A DNA stretch of 64,000 bases, taken from assembly GCA_022264855.1 (NCBI GenBank), contig JABYQU010000041.1, positions 248,001 to 312,000 on the forward strand, in the 5' to 3' direction. The notes under the pieces are model-generated. The model did no database searches. It was not told the DNA's origin and saw only the letters and a program-made list of their open reading frames with translations. The stretch is from Lenzites betulinus. Taxonomy: Eukaryota > Basidiomycota > Agaricomycetes > Polyporales > Polyporaceae. How positions within the stretch are numbered: the first letter of the stretch is position 1; each line of letters starts with the position of its first letter. Made by a program: the position numbers and the translations under genes. Shown here piece by piece: positions 1-12,926 of the stretch.

Positions 1-1
1 C

Positions 2-512
2 TTCCTTCGTGGTTCGCTTCCGTGGCAAGGACTCAAGGCTGCGACGAAGAAGCAGAAGTACGACCGAATCATGGAAAAGAAGATGACCACTCCTACCGAC
101 CTGTTGTGCCGCGGTTTCCCCAACGAGTTCGGGATCTTCTTGAACTACACTCGGGCGCTTCGCTTCGACGACAAGCCCGACTACTCGTACCTGCGCAAGC
201 TGTTCCGCGACCTTTTCGTTCGTGAGGGCTACCAGTACGACTACGTCTTCGACTGGAGCATGCAGCGCGCGATGGACGAGGGCGCCAGCTCCAGCAACAA
301 GGCCGCCACGGGCCGCCGCAAGGTCCTCCAGGAAGAAGAGGAGCACCGCGTCAGCGACAGGATGTGAGTTCCAGGCGTAACTAAGGTTCGCCCCACTTTT
401 ACTTACTCGGACCAGGCTGCGTTCCCACACTCGCCAACAGCAGCAGGCAGCCGCCGCGGCCGGTGCTGTCGGGCAGCAGCGTCCCATGCGCCAACGTGAC
501 GAGCACTGGTGA
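2..512 (+). CDS. Casein kinase 1 family Ser/Thr kinase, C-terminal part (truncated by window start)
   Basis: Partial gene with two exons, 2-363 and 416-512, joined in frame across a GTGAGT...AG intron. The window opens inside the kinase domain with [13 protein letters not shown], the CK1 signature of the C-lobe, followed by [12 protein letters not shown] and GFPNEF, which are diagnostic of the CK1 delta/epsilon, Hrr25/Hhp1 group. CK1 enzymes are acidophilic Ser/Thr kinases acting in vesicle traffic, DNA repair and ribosome maturation; which of these applies here cannot be told from the fragment. After the kinase lobe (ending near YVFDWSMQR) comes a short low-complexity tail rich in Gln and Ala, ending QRDEHW. 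The N-terminal half with the ATP site and catalytic loop lies upstream of the window. The family call is firm; the paralogue is not. Confidence 0.9.
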
Positions 513-2072
513 ACGCCACCTTCGATCCTAATGGGGAGGCGTTATTGTAGCACGTCCGGGTCCGACCGAGCATGGGGGGCGGAGGGTAGATGCAGCGTGC
601 GCTCGGTTTTGGTTTGTCGCCATCGGTATGGATGCCTCGGATGTCGGATTGTCTTTGGTCGGTCGCCTCGCTCGTGTGGGTGGAACGAGTGGGTGGTTCG
701 CTGGTTGTGGTAGCACGTCGCGGAAGCAAGACGTACGGGTGGATGAAGAACGGACACGCGGGCACTTCCACAGTGGCCCAGCTCGCCCTTCCTATGGCGA
801 CGGTTGGCCCAGGCCCGCATGTGGACATCGCTGGTCCCCTTCATCTCCCCCCTCGTCGACTGGTTCGGCCTCTCGCGCATACCCTCGATCCACGAACCGG
901 GTGCAAGCGTCAAGATTGCGCACCTTACAAGCGTCGCCCGAGCCACCAAGTTCTCATTTTTCTAGTACGGACGCCTTTTCCTTTCACGCTTCTCTAGGTG
1001 GCTTGTGCATATGCACTCGCTGCCCGGAGGTGGCCGCCCTGTTCCCATCCTCACATATATCGCCCCTCCCCTTGCGCCGTACTTCGTGATGCAATGCCCC
1101 TCCTCACTCATGACTCACACCATCATATTACGCGCATCATCACGCCTTCACCCACGTTCTCCACTGTATATATTCCTCCCACTTCCTCTCCGCCGTCTGT
1201 TACGACTGCTACGCGCCACGCGCGCCCATCCCCTCGTTAATATCCTCCATATCTCTCTGGTCTCTTTTCCCATCCCCTTTTCGCATCCTCCTATATTTGC
1301 GCCGTTTCCGTTGCTGGATCTTTTGTGTCCTCTCTCCTCCACCTCTTCGGTCCCCGCCCCCCACAGCGGCCGGGACTCGTCGAGGGCGCGTTGGCAGAGA
1401 GAGGGCTCCGCGTCCGTGGTGGTTGGTGGTGGATGGCCCGCCGAGTCGGGTCGGGGTCTGCAGGGGTACGAACGCCGTGCAGGGGTGGCCGCTTGCTGGT
1501 GCTTGCGGTCTATCCCTCGCCGTTCTCCCGGCTGGGTGGTGGTGGCGGTCCCGAAGGCGGCGGTGGTAGAGATGTCGATGAAGACGGGCAGCGGACGCGG
1601 ACGCGACATAGACGGGACCGGCAGCAATTGCCAGGCGCGGTGTTCCTTGATATTGCTTGCGCTCGCGTTGTATCAATTATATTCCAGGTGCACTCACATC
1701 CCATATCCCCTACGCACTCTTGTAGTGCAACATCCTCCCATCCCCTCCACCTCCTTGTCCTCTCGCAGAGCTGTTACGTCGATCGTAGTTGTCATACGCA
1801 GTGAATTACATTTGGTCGTTTGTACCGCATCCTCCTGGCTTGCAGACAGACTTTTATATGCCCCCAAAGTGTAAGTCAGTTGTGAACGTTGCGAGCCAAC
1901 GCCGCAAGGGTGAACGGATATATGTGCGCACGCGTGCCACGTGGGGCGGTGAGTTGTGATGATGTGCAGCGCCGGGCACCCAAATCCGTACACAACCTTC
2001 CACGTCGTGCCGAATCCCTGCTAGCCAGACACCCGAACGGCCCCTCCGCCCTCGTCCGCGGACCCACACACC
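513..2072. other. Intergenic region between CK1 and SEC21
   Basis: About 1.56 kb with no reading frame that I can link to a protein family. The stretch 1060-1420 is strongly pyrimidine-rich on the + strand (many CCTC and TCTC runs), typical of fungal promoters, and has a TATATATT at about 1166. The overlapping open frames in 590-1870 read as low-complexity shadows of GC-rich DNA. Confidence 0.6.
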
Positions 2073-5000
2073 ATGTCGTTTCTCACCAAAAAGGACGAGG
2101 AGAATGGCCTCAGCACGTACTACAACAACAAGACAACGGTCATCCAGGAGGCCCGCGTATTCAACGAATCCCCCATCAGCCCGCGCAAGTGCAGAGCCCT
2201 CCTCACGCGCATCGTATACCTCCTCTATGTCGGCGAGACGTTCAATACCCAGGAGGCGACCACGCTGTTCTTTGGGACGACGAAGTTGTTTCAGCACAAG
2301 GACGTGAGTGCCGTGATTGCATCCTGGGTGGGACGCGCGCCGCGAAGAGGACTCACGCGCATTCTTACGCCGTTTGACAGAGTGCGCTGCGTCAGATGGT
2401 GTACCTCGCAATAAAGGAGCTCGCAGAGACGGCGGAGGATGTGATCATGGTCACGAGCAGTATCATGAAGGACATGCAGCCCAACTCGGAGGTCATCTAC
2501 CGGCCGAATGCCATTCGCGCACTGTGTAGGATCATCGACGTGAGTCTCCGTCTTCTCGCCTACCATGCATGTCGAAAGAGAGAGAAACTAAATGCGTGCG
2601 CAGCCGTCCATGGCGCAAGGCGTGGAGCGTTTCTTCAAGGCCGCTATCGTCGACAAGAACCCGTCCATCTCGTCCGCCGCGCTCGTCTCCGCCTACCACC
2701 TTTTCCCGCACGCCAAGGACGTCGTGAAGCGGTGGGTGAACGAGGCACAGGAGGCGGTGAACGCGAAGTCGTCCGCGTCGCTCTTTGGCTCGGCCTCGTC
2801 CGGGAGCTCGTACCTCGGCGGCTGGGGCAGCTCGTCCTCGAGCGCGGCCCAGGGCCAGCAGACGGTCCCGTCGATGAGCTACATCACGCAGTACCACTCG
2901 CTCGGGCTGCTGTACCTCATCCGCCAGCAGGACAGGATGGCGGTCACGAAGATGATCCAGCAGCTCGGCGGGGGGCGGTCGGGCGCGGGCACGACGCTCA
3001 AGAACCCGATGGCGCTGTGCATGCTCATCCGGTACGCGGCGAAGGTCATGGAAGAGGACCCTAAGTACGTATTTGATTTAGGCGTGATTTACGGCGGGGC
3101 TGACGGGGTACTGTAGCGTTCAGAAGCAGATGCTCGACCTCCTGGAGGGGTGGCTCCGCCACAAGAGCGATATGGTCAACCTGGAGGCGGCGCGGGTGAT
3201 CTGCGAGTTGAAGAACGTCACGCCGCAGCAGTTGACCCGTTCAATTGCTGGTATATGCAGTGTTTGTTTCCTGTATGGTAGTGTTCTAACTGCTTCTTTC
3301 AGTCCTCCAGCTATTCCTGTCTTCGCCCAAGTCTACGCTAAAGTTTGCCGCCACCCGCACCCTGGCCGCACTTGCCGTCACGCACCCCTCGAGCGTCGCC
3401 GCGTGCAATATCGATCTAGAGAACCTCATCTCGGACCCTAACCGCAGCGTCGCAACCTACGCTATCACGACCCTGCTCAAGACAGGCAATGAAGCGTCCG
3501 TGGACCGGCTCATGAAGCAGATCAGCGGCTTCATGAGCGAGATCAGCGACGAGTTCAAGGTGATCATCGTCGACGCGATCCGCTCGCTGTGCCTCAAGTT
3601 CCCCGCGAAGCACGAGTCGATGCTCGCGTTCCTCTCGGGCGTGCTGCGCGACGAGGGCGGGTACGACTTCAAGCGCGCGGTCGTCGAGGCGATCTTCGAC
3701 ATGATCAAGTTCATCGCGGAGTGCAAGGAGCAGGCGCTCTCGCACCTGTGCGAGTTCATCGAGGACTGCGAGTTCACGAAGCTCTCGGTGCGCATCTTGC
3801 ACCTCCTCGGCGCTGAGGGCCCCAAGGCGCCGCAGCCGACGAAGTACATCCGATACATCTACAACCGTGTCGTGCTGGAGAACGCGACGGTGCGCGCGGC
3901 GGCTGTTGCGGCGTTGGCGAAGTTCGGCTTGAACAACCTCGATGCGAAACTGGGCAAGAGCGTCAACGTGCTCCTGAACAGGTTGGTGGCTTAAGCTGCC
4001 TCGATACGACCTAGCGACTAACTGGCTGCAGATGTTTGGACGATGTCGACGACGAAGTACGCGATCGTGCTGCGCTTTACCTGAAGGCGTACAGCGCGCC
4101 TCCTCTCATCCAGCCATACATCAAAGAGGGTGAGTGGAACATTTCTACAGAAAGGTTAATCCTCACCTTGGCGCAGAATCAATTTACTCTCTATCTGCGC
4201 TCGAGTCAAAACTGGTGTCGTACCTCAGCGACCCCGAAACAATGGACCAACCTCTAGACGTCTCAGATGTGCCCAAGATCAGCAAGGAGCAAGCCGCCAA
4301 GGACAGCGCACGTACGTATGCATCGTTAAATCATCTATAGCGGCTTGCTTAGTATACACTCTTAGGCGTCAGCACCCTTGAGACCATTGGTATGCCCTCG
4401 ACGTCGAAGGCTGCCACCCCACCCCCTCCCTCCGCCGCCGAGACCCAGTCAAACTACGCTCAACAGCTTTCGGAGGTACCCGAACTTGCGTCATACGGTC
4501 CGGTGCTCAGCAGCAGCACCAAGCCTTCTCCCCTCACCGAGAGGGAAACCGAGTACCAGGTATCCGTCGTCAAGCACATCTTCAAGGAGCATGTCGTTTT
4601 CCAGGTAGGTTACTCTCCTCGCCGCGTTGAACCCCCATCTGACAGCCATTCAGTTCAATGTGTCAAACACGATACCCGACACCGTGCTGGAGCAAGTCTC
4701 CGTTATCATGCAGCCCTCAGCAGAATCTACTCTCACGGAGGACTTCATCATCCCCGTGCCCACACTCACCGCATCGGCGCCCAGTGTCGTGTACGTGTCC
4801 TTCTCGCGCGACAACCCGACGGAGTACGCGCAGGCGTCGTTCCAGTGCCTCCTCAAGTTCGTCAGCAAGGAGCTCGACCCGTCCACCGGCGAGCCCGAAG
4901 AGGAGGGCTACGAGGACGAGTACCAGCTCGAGGACACGGACCTCTCTGCGTCGGACTACCTCGTGCCGAGCTATGTCACGTTCGCGAGCGAGTGGGATCG

Positions 5001-5359
5001 TTTACGCGGTGGTGTCTCGGTCACCGAGACGTTCGCCTTGCCCGCTATGGAGTCTCTCAAGGGTACGTTATGCAGTGCTTCTGTTCCGTGTCGAGTCGGA
5101 TGGCTGACGTCTAATTGCAGCCGCATGCAACTCCGTCATCGAGATCCTCAACATGCAGCCACTAGGCGGTACGGAAGATCCGCAGTCGCCGACGGTGCAT
5201 ACACTGCAGCTGTCGGGTATCGTTGCGGGCGGCGGCGGTAAGGTGCTCGTTCGGTGTCGCATGACCTACTCCAAGGCACAGGGTGTGACGCTCGAGGTCG
5301 GTGTGCGGGCAGAGCAGCAGCCAGCCGCGGACCTTGTCATTTCGGCCATCGGGGGTTAG
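2073..5359 (+). CDS. SEC21: Coatomer subunit gamma (COPI coat, Sec21)
   Basis: Ten exons: 2073-2303, 2381-2539, 2604-3064, 3117-3250, 3303-3981, 4032-4129, 4177-4311, 4366-4604, 4654-5062, 5121-5359; 927 aa, the usual size. Gamma-COP is a large subunit of the heptameric COPI coat that buds vesicles for Golgi-to-ER retrieval, and it binds Arf1 and dilysine cargo. The N-terminal two thirds form the adaptin-like alpha-solenoid. Recognisable blocks are the start [51 protein letters not shown] and [16 protein letters not shown]. The C-terminal appendage (from about residue 620) includes [17 protein letters not shown] and ends in an ear domain with [16 protein letters not shown]. The start is the first ATG in the gamma-COP frame. 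All junctions are GT-AG and keep frame. Nothing looks broken. Confidence 0.96.
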
Positions 5360-5706
5360 TAGATGGGTATCATGATACTTCCTGTATGTACGGCGTATGT
5401 GAATGGAGGAAACACTTTCACTCTCTTTCTTGTGCTTCATGAGCATCCTATGGTCCGGGTATCTGCGTCTTTGCTCCGACTAGGGATGTCGAGGACATCC
5501 TGATGTGCAAACCCTGCATCATTGTTAACAACATGTTATGACGTCAATACGCATGAAAAGCATCAGCCACACATGGGCGTCTAGACGATGTACCGAGTCG
5601 AGCATTCTCTCAATGCCTTACTACATCCTCCCTTGCTTGCCCTCCGACATCCCTTGCTTTATCCCCCTCTGATTCTCTGAAACACTCATTTGCTTCATCT
5701 GGTGCG
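5360..5706. other. Intergenic SEC21-NTE1 (347 bp)
   Basis: Short spacer between two genes on the + strand, holding the 3' UTR of SEC21 and the promoter of NTE1. The last 80 bases are CT-rich. I see no further element. Confidence 0.6.
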
Positions 5707-8700
5707 ATGGAGACCACCGACGGAGGAGCCACCAATGATAGGCATCCTCTAATTCTACTAATATCAGCGTTCTTTTGGGTTATTCGTGCGTACTACACAT
5801 TCGACTGCGTCCATTCCATGAGTCCTAACCGGCACCCAAGTGTGGATTCTTTCTTGGATCAAGTGGCTTGTTGCGTTTGCAACCATCTCGGTTCCGCGGT
5901 TCATCTATGCCGTCCTGTCGTACTCCATGACTTTGACGGTACGAATTTGAGTCTCTCTATAATGAAGAAGTGTGTCTGACCCCATATCAGCTGAACTTCT
6001 GGTCATTTGCTTTGCTATTTGCTGCAGCCGCAGTTGCTCTCAACTACTGGATACGATTCCGCTACCTCAACAAATACACTCAGCTCAAAGAGCCTCCCTT
6101 GCTGAAAGCAGACGCTCAAGAGCTGCACCCGGATGTCAACACTCCGGAACAACCTCCCGCATTTCATAATTATCTGGACGAGTTCTTGCAAGCCGTCCGC
6201 GTATTTGGGTTCTTGGAGAAACCTGTGAGTCTTCTTTCGTGCCGTTCAAGAACCCCTCGCTTAATTTCTGCGCACAGGTTTTTCATGAACTCGCCAGGCA
6301 CTTACAAACGAGGCGCCTCATCGCCGGGGATACTCTTTCCCTCGACCAAGACAAGAGTTTCTACTGTGTCATAGACGGAAACGTACAAGTGTACGCTCAG
6401 ACGGGCCAGCCTGCTTCACACGGCCAAAGCGGTTCTTGGGACGATGAAGACATGAACGGGTACCAACTGTTGAATCAAGTCGGCTCTGGGGGGACGCTTT
6501 CTAGCCTCTTCACCATTCTCAGTCTGTTCACTGAGAACGTCAAGATGAGTTGGCAGGACGGCGACAGGCCGCATGAGCATATGGACACCCGCAGCAGATC
6601 CTCATCTGCACGGCCGCCAGTAAAGACGAGAGCTCGGCGTTCAGACTCTGACGTCAGCCAGTTCGATCTCACCTCGCTCCCCGGCCGTCGCCATCGGAGC
6701 AGCTCAGTGTCCTCGTCGGGGTCGACGGTTCACGGCGCTGATGCTAGCTCTCCTCGCGGCCGATCTGCCTCCCGTGATACCAGGACGCCCAGGGTGCTAC
6801 CCGGTGGTCTTCCGGGTGCACCTCGAGCGCATGTCAATCCGGCTGCTGGGTCTCCCACGCATTACAGTGCCGTTGCGCGTGCCGCTGAGGACAGTACACT
6901 TGCGGTCATCCCAGCTGAAGCATTCCGCAGATTGACCAAGAAATTCCCCAAAGCCGCCGCACACATCGTTCAAGGCAAGTATTTCAGGTTCTTAAAATGT
7001 TACCAACGACTGACTCGACGTACCCACACAGTAATCCTCACTCGTTTCTCTCGTGTCACCTTTAACGCGGCGCACAACTATCTGGGACTGACCACCGAGG
7101 TACTTCGGACCGAGAAGGCCATCAATGACATCGCTTGTCATCCGCTACCGCAGTCATTCTATGAAGGAGGCTTGAGGCAACTTCGCCAGCGCTTTGACGG
7201 GGTCTCAATCGCGAGCGATTCGGACTCAGAAAGCGACTACTTCAGCTATAACTCCTCCCAGAACTCCTCCAAGTCGTCCCTTTTTGAAGGAATAAAGTCG
7301 AAGCAGAAAAAACCTTCAAGCGTATCAACAGGGGCAAACTACTCGCCCGTGACCCCCTTCAAGGCTCACGGCTCCCGTCATTTCGTCCAGGCTGGCGACC
7401 TGCTCACCTCTACTGGCCACAATGGCGAGGGCCCGCGCCCTCTGGCGCGCACCTTCAGCACGTTCGTGATGCCCACCCCGCGGCCGGAGATAGCCTCTGA
7501 GCATGGTATTGGGGTACAGCGACTGGCGACGGATGAGTTCGACTTGCGCGAGGAGGTGATGTCGTGCATCGCAAAGTCGATAGGGCTCATCCAGCCGCCC
7601 ATCAGCGGCGAAGAGTCCGTGGAGGCCTCCCCTGCGTTCCCGGCTAGCGAAGGCGGAGCTCCATCGTCCCCCGTGGGCCCGGGCGCGTTCCGGTCGTCGT
7701 TCGGGTCGCTCTCACTGCTCGATATAGGAGATGACGCTTCAAGCAGCAGGACGGATAGCTCTTCTTCGGTGTTTACGGACGGGTACCTGAGTAACCTGGA
7801 CAACGAGGTCGAGATCTTGTTTTTCCCTGCAGGGTCAATCCTGGCCAAAGCTGGAGAACGGAATACAGGTGAGCTAGCAGACGTTTCTGGCATGAAATGC
7901 CTGTCTGAAGGCCGCTTCTAGGGCTATTTTACGTGATCGACGGGTTTCTCGATATGATCCTACCGGTCGAAGGTCAGGGCAGCGAGTCTGATAAGACAAA
8001 GAAGCCTGAAGCCCGAGAAGGAGATCGCACATCTACTCGTTCGGAGTTCCCGTTCACCGGCAAGGGTCAGAATACCCAGACAGAACAACCGGCTCAGGAG
8101 CGGGAAAACAAAGACAAGTCGCAGAAGCCTCTGTTCACCGTCAAACCTGGCGGTATCGCCGGCTATCTCTGTGGGTCTTCGTTCACTCTGCGCTGCGGAG
8201 CCATGCTAACATCCTATAGCTTCGCTATGTCAAACTGCGTCATACGTGGATATTGTGGCCAAGACCGACACTTATGTCGGTTATCTACCATCGCCTGCCC
8301 TGGAACGGCTGCTGGAGCGGCGACCGATAGTTTTGCTGACGCTAGCAAAGCGGCTGATCTCTCTTCTCTCACCCCTCGGTATGTATACATGCGTTGCTCT
8401 CACTAAGTCGTGTTTTATTGATGTTTTCAACAGTTTTACACATCGATGGGTCGCTCGACTGGGTCCAGGTGGACGCAGGACAAGTCTTGTGGCGGCCGGA
8501 GGATGTCAGCGACAGTTTCTACATCGTCATCAACGGCCGTCTACGAGCCATCACCGAGAAAGAGAGCGGCGCAATCACAATCACAGCAGAGTACGGCCAG
8601 GGCGACACTGTCGGCGAGCTCGACGTCATCACAAGTTCCCCGCGTAGCAATACGGTACATGCGATTCGTGACACCGAGCTCATCCGGATGCCGCAGACTT

Positions 8701-11243
8701 TGTTCAACGCTATTTCCTCAAGGTGAGCATCTTGGATCATCGATGCGCTGTACCCCGAAGTATGATTCTGACAGCCGCTCCTAGGAATCCACGGACTACG
8801 GCGCAGTGAGTTTCAATAAGGTCACCTCGCAAACAGGCTGCTGATAACCATATTCAGATTACTACGCATGATTGCATCTCGCGTCCGAACGGAGCTCGAT
8901 TCCTCTACTAAGAACCTGGGGGTAGAACGGGCAAGCGGGAACATCAACCTCAAGAACGTTGCTATACTCCCCGTGTCCCGGAACATCCCCATCGACGTCT
9001 TTGCGCGAAAGCTACACGCCGCGCTCGAAGGCATTGGCGCGCCCACCGCGTTCCTCAATCAGGCATCTGTCTCGGACCACCTTGGCCGGCATGCGTTTAC
9101 GCGCATGGGGAAGCTGAAGGCTGCGGGATGGCTAGCGGAGCAGGAACAGAAGTACCGTATTGTGCTCTATGTCGCGGATTCGGCCGTGAGCAGCTCATGG
9201 ACGCAGACGTGCATTCGACAGGTACGTGCTCGTTTGACAACGTATCTACTTCAGTGTCTGAATCGGGTATATCTCTCAGGCGGACAGCGTCATGGTTGTC
9301 GGCACGGGCGAGGACGCGAGTATTGGCGAGTTTGAGCGACTTCTGCTCTCGATGAAGACGACTGCGAGGAAGGAGCTGGTGCTACTCCATCCAGACAGGT
9401 CGGTTGCGCCAGGATCGACACGAGAATGGTTGAAGGTATGTGCGCTCTCTTTGCTGTCCCTAGTACGAAGACTTACGGAGGTTCATCATAGCTTCGGCCT
9501 TGGATACATCGTCATATGCACGTTGAGCTACCTGTGTGTATACTTCAATGACACGGGGCGCTTTCGCTGAGTCGTTTATAGGGCATCAATCCGTCCGTGG
9601 CAAGGACAAATCCGCAGCCACAGGATCCTGCAGCAGTCATAGCGCTGAAGAAGATGAAGGACAGGGTGCAGAGTGAGATCCAGAAGTACCGAGGGGCGCG
9701 TTCCGACCCCCGGCCACAACGCCCACCACATACCAGCGACTTCGCTCGACTCGCACGGAGACTGTGTGGGAAATCGATTGGGCTAGTCCTGGGAGGCGGT
9801 GGTGCACGCGGTATCTCGCACTTAGTATGTCGTTTTTTTCGGTCAGATGGTATGGGCATTGCATATTAACGTCTTCTAGGGTGTTTTGCGCGCACTTGAG
9901 GACTACGGAATCCCCGTCGACCATATTGGCGGTTAGTCGCAGTCAGGGTAGTGTCCATCTGATACTGAGGATAGGCCATACAGGAACTAGCGTCGGCGCC
10001 TTCATTGGCGGTCTCTATGCGCGAGAAGGCGACATCATCTCGAGTGCTGGGAGAGCGAAGCAGTTTAGCGGCAGGATGGGCAACATCTGGCGCATGCTCT
10101 CCGACGTGACTTATCCCATTGTTGCCTACACCACGGTTCGCCGCGTTTTTGACTCGCTTCCGATGTCGCTTACGCTGACGATGATATTAGGGCCACGAGT
10201 TCAATCGCTCGATTTACAAGGTTAGCATATGAACCTTTTACTGCAGGGTGGCAATTAAGGTTGTTCAATAGGCGTTTTACGACCTGCACATTGAGGACAT
10301 GTGGCTTCCGTTTTTCTGCAACTCCACGAATATCAATGCGTCCCGTATGGAAATCCATGAGACGGGATATGCATGGCGCTTCATCCGTACGTCTTGTTCG
10401 CTGTATCACGATCTAACCTCTCTGACGTTTTTCAAGGTGCTTCTATGACACTCGTCGGTTTACTGCCGCCTCTATGCGACAACGGCAATATGCTTGTCGA
10501 CGGAGGATACGGTACGTTACCCCAACCATTCATGGTAGACTTCGCTGACGAATCGCTTTACTAGTGGATAATCTTCCGGTATGTCTCGGAGCATTTATTT
10601 TGTAACGTGCGAGGACCCTGAGCATTCCCAAGGTCTCCGCAATGATGTCCATGGGAGCGAGCGCAGTCATCGCGTCGGACGTCGGTTCAGTGAGCACATT
10701 GCCATATTCGCCCCGCAGTGTTATTCTCAAATGTGCTGCGGTAGATCGACGATAATTCGCCTCGTAACTTCGGCGATTCGGTCTCGGGCGTGTGGCTTTT
10801 CATCAACCGCTGGAATCCGTTCTCGACCTCGCGCAACGTGCCTGCGATCACCGAGCTGCAGCAGCGTCTGGCCTAGTACGCAGTCTGCTTCTTGCTTCGC
10901 TTCTGCCTGCGTTGACATCTCCTACAGTGTTTCGAGTGTGAAGACGTTGGAGGATGCCAAGGTCGCACGGGGATGTTTGTACATGCAGATGCCGGTGCAG
11001 GAGGTGCGCCGTTTCCGCATGGCCGTAGACGAGGCGATGCTGACCTAGACCGCATGGGCGCAGTACGGTACCCTGCAGTTTGGTAAGTTCGAAGAGATCC
11101 AGAAGAAGGGGTACATTGCCGCGTTGGAGTTCCTCGAGAAGTTCGATGCGGAAGGTCGTCTGCCCTCGGCGTTCGTCGGCGAGGCGAGTAAACCGGCGGC
11201 AGGGAAGACGCGGGGTCGGAGTGCCCGCCGGAATTCGATCTAG
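5707..11243 (+). CDS. NTE1: Lysophospholipase NTE1 (neuropathy target esterase homologue)
   Basis: 23 exons: 5707-5785, 5841-5938, 5991-6224, 6278-6974, 7032-7868, 7922-8170, 8220-8378, 8434-8722, 8785-8805, 8858-9221, 9280-9435, 9492-9533, 9582-9824, 9880-9931, 9984-10135, 10191-10220, 10272-10386, 10437-10511, 10565-10578, 10633-10689, 10745-10875, 10928-11003, 11064-11243; 1449 aa. Nte1 is an ER membrane serine esterase that deacylates phosphatidylcholine to glycerophosphocholine. The N terminus has hydrophobic membrane segments ([20 protein letters not shown]). Cyclic-nucleotide-binding-like domains follow ([38 protein letters not shown]). The patatin domain has the oxyanion loop GGGGARG, the nucleophile elbow GTSVG at about residue 1174 and the DGGY aspartate near 1295, so the Ser-Asp dyad is intact. 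Intron 4 (6975-7031) has a GC donor. Exons of 21, 30 and 14 nt are needed to keep the frame. Confidence 0.96.
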
Positions 11244-11900
11244 CCGTCATCTGTTGTATATCGATCGGTATGCATTTTGCGTTGTTACTCTTCTATGCTC
11301 GATCTCACCATGAATTTCTCATCGTGAAATTACAGAGGCAGAATATACTCGCGAATTTCTATCATCTACTGTACCAGGGCAGTCAATGCATGTTTTCTTG
11401 CGCTTATCGCAGTGGGTACCCGGGAACGCCATGCTGCAGCCACAAGCTGTAAGGCCCGCACTTTGGCGCGATGATTGTCGACTATCAGATCCAGCAATAG
11501 TTCCCATGAGCGGGTCATGGGGCCACCTGTGGGGACATGGCCGCGTTTTCATATCTGTCCTTGACCTTACACAGCGCCGTGAGCAGACGGACCGCTCCGA
11601 AGCTAGGTTTACACGCGCTGGGGACCCCCCTTCACGCCGTTCTGGTTCCATGCGCTGTGCTGCAGCAGCGCTTCCCGATGCGGCTCGAGGTGAGTGGATC
11701 TTGTACGATTCTGGGCACTCGGTGACGACGCTGGGGTATGTCCGCGGACAGATGGGCGCCTTTCAGAAGCTATTCGCCTCCGAAGGGCAGTCCCGGTCAC
11801 ATATATAAGTTGGGTCGTGGAGGTAGGCGAGGTCCGTGCCCTGCGGTCGCCCCCTTCCCGCAATACGCACTACGGTGTTACCTCTAGACCTAACGCAACG
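11244..11900. other. Intergenic region after NTE1
   Basis: About 650 bp. An open frame at 11386-11808 has no recognisable domain and no supporting intron structure. The stretch probably holds the NTE1 3' UTR and the promoter of the small gene that follows. Confidence 0.5.
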
Positions 11901-12280
11901 ATGCTTACTTCATTTTTGGATCGCGTCGGCCGACATGAGTTCCGTCAGCCCAGCATCGTATGGGGCTATTTGCCGCAGCTGAATGAATGGGGCAAGACGG
12001 CGCTGGAATGGGAGGTCGACCGCGTAGACGGTGCTGATCATGTACCCATCTTCAAGGCGACACCCGTGTGTAAGCAGTCACAGTTCTCTATGTGTAGCAA
12101 CGATCTAAGTGTGTTATTGTGGACAGACGAGGGCGAGCGCCTCTTAGTTTTTGCTGCGATGGGCGGGTCTAAGAAGGCAGCGAAGGAGAGGGCTGCGGAA
12201 CTCATGGCTCTCAGCGGGCACTGCGTGAGTGCTTATATCACGCCGCTATCGATCATTATATTAAGAACACTTCGCAGTGA
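11901..12280 (+). CDS. Small dsRNA-binding-domain-like protein
   Basis: Proposed exons 11901-12069, 12127-12224 and a terminal 12278-12280 that supplies the stop directly after the acceptor; 89 aa. Splicing at GTAAGC gives one continuous frame in which GGSKKAAKERAAELMAL follows a beta-rich segment (LEWEVDRVDGADHVPIFK, then LLVFAAMG). The Gly-x-x-Lys-Lys-x-Ala-Lys-x-x-Ala-Ala pattern is that of the last helix of a double-stranded RNA-binding domain, where the Lys pair contacts RNA. Single-dsRBD proteins of about 80-100 aa occur in agaricomycetes, mostly uncharacterised. Reading through the second intron is also open and would give a longer tail to 12389. The domain call is moderate, the exact 3' end weak, and no function is claimed. 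Confidence 0.5.
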
Positions 12281-12926
12281 GCATCATGCAATATTGTGGA
12301 CCTCATTTCCGCGCGCCGTATCATCTGGGAATGATCACGGATACCCTCATTGCGGCCCCGGACGGCGCACAGGCGGCGCTACCCTGTGAGTTGTATAATG
12401 TGTGGCCCAGGAGTATACAATATTTGCTGACGGTGGAGTTCACAGCTTGACTTGGACGTTACTGCTATGTTGTCTTAACTTGTATATCCCATAGCTGGCT
12501 GTGCGCTGTTCCACTTGAAGTTGTAGACTAGTGATATGTATGTACCTGATGTCGACCTGCAAATATTCGAATCTATATCGTATTTGAGCCTAGTGTGAAT
12601 CATTTGAGTTGACGAGCTATAGATCCTTACTACGTAGATGCTATAAACACATCCACTATCACTGTTATGCGGTCATGAATGTCAGACATGCTAAAGACGG
12701 GCTAGCTTTATATATGGCTGCTATAGAGCGCTATAGCTATGGTAGTAAGTACGTTCAAATAGACGCTTTGGGTTCCCGGACCGCGTATACTAGGATAGTG
12801 AGCGCGTCAACGCGTGCGCGTGAAGCCTCCTGCTGCTTGCCACCACCAACGCCTCTCTACTTCGTAGGTAGACTCTCTACCTACTCTTGCACTCTAAGAT
12901 CTGCCATTCTGTATCCCGCGCCCACA
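12281..12926. other. Intergenic region before VPS33
   Basis: About 650 bp, relatively AT-rich in 12470-12740, with several short CTATAG-type palindromic words near 12716-12740. No gene is recognised. The last 100 bp before the VPS33 ATG are CT-rich, consistent with a fungal promoter. Confidence 0.5.
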
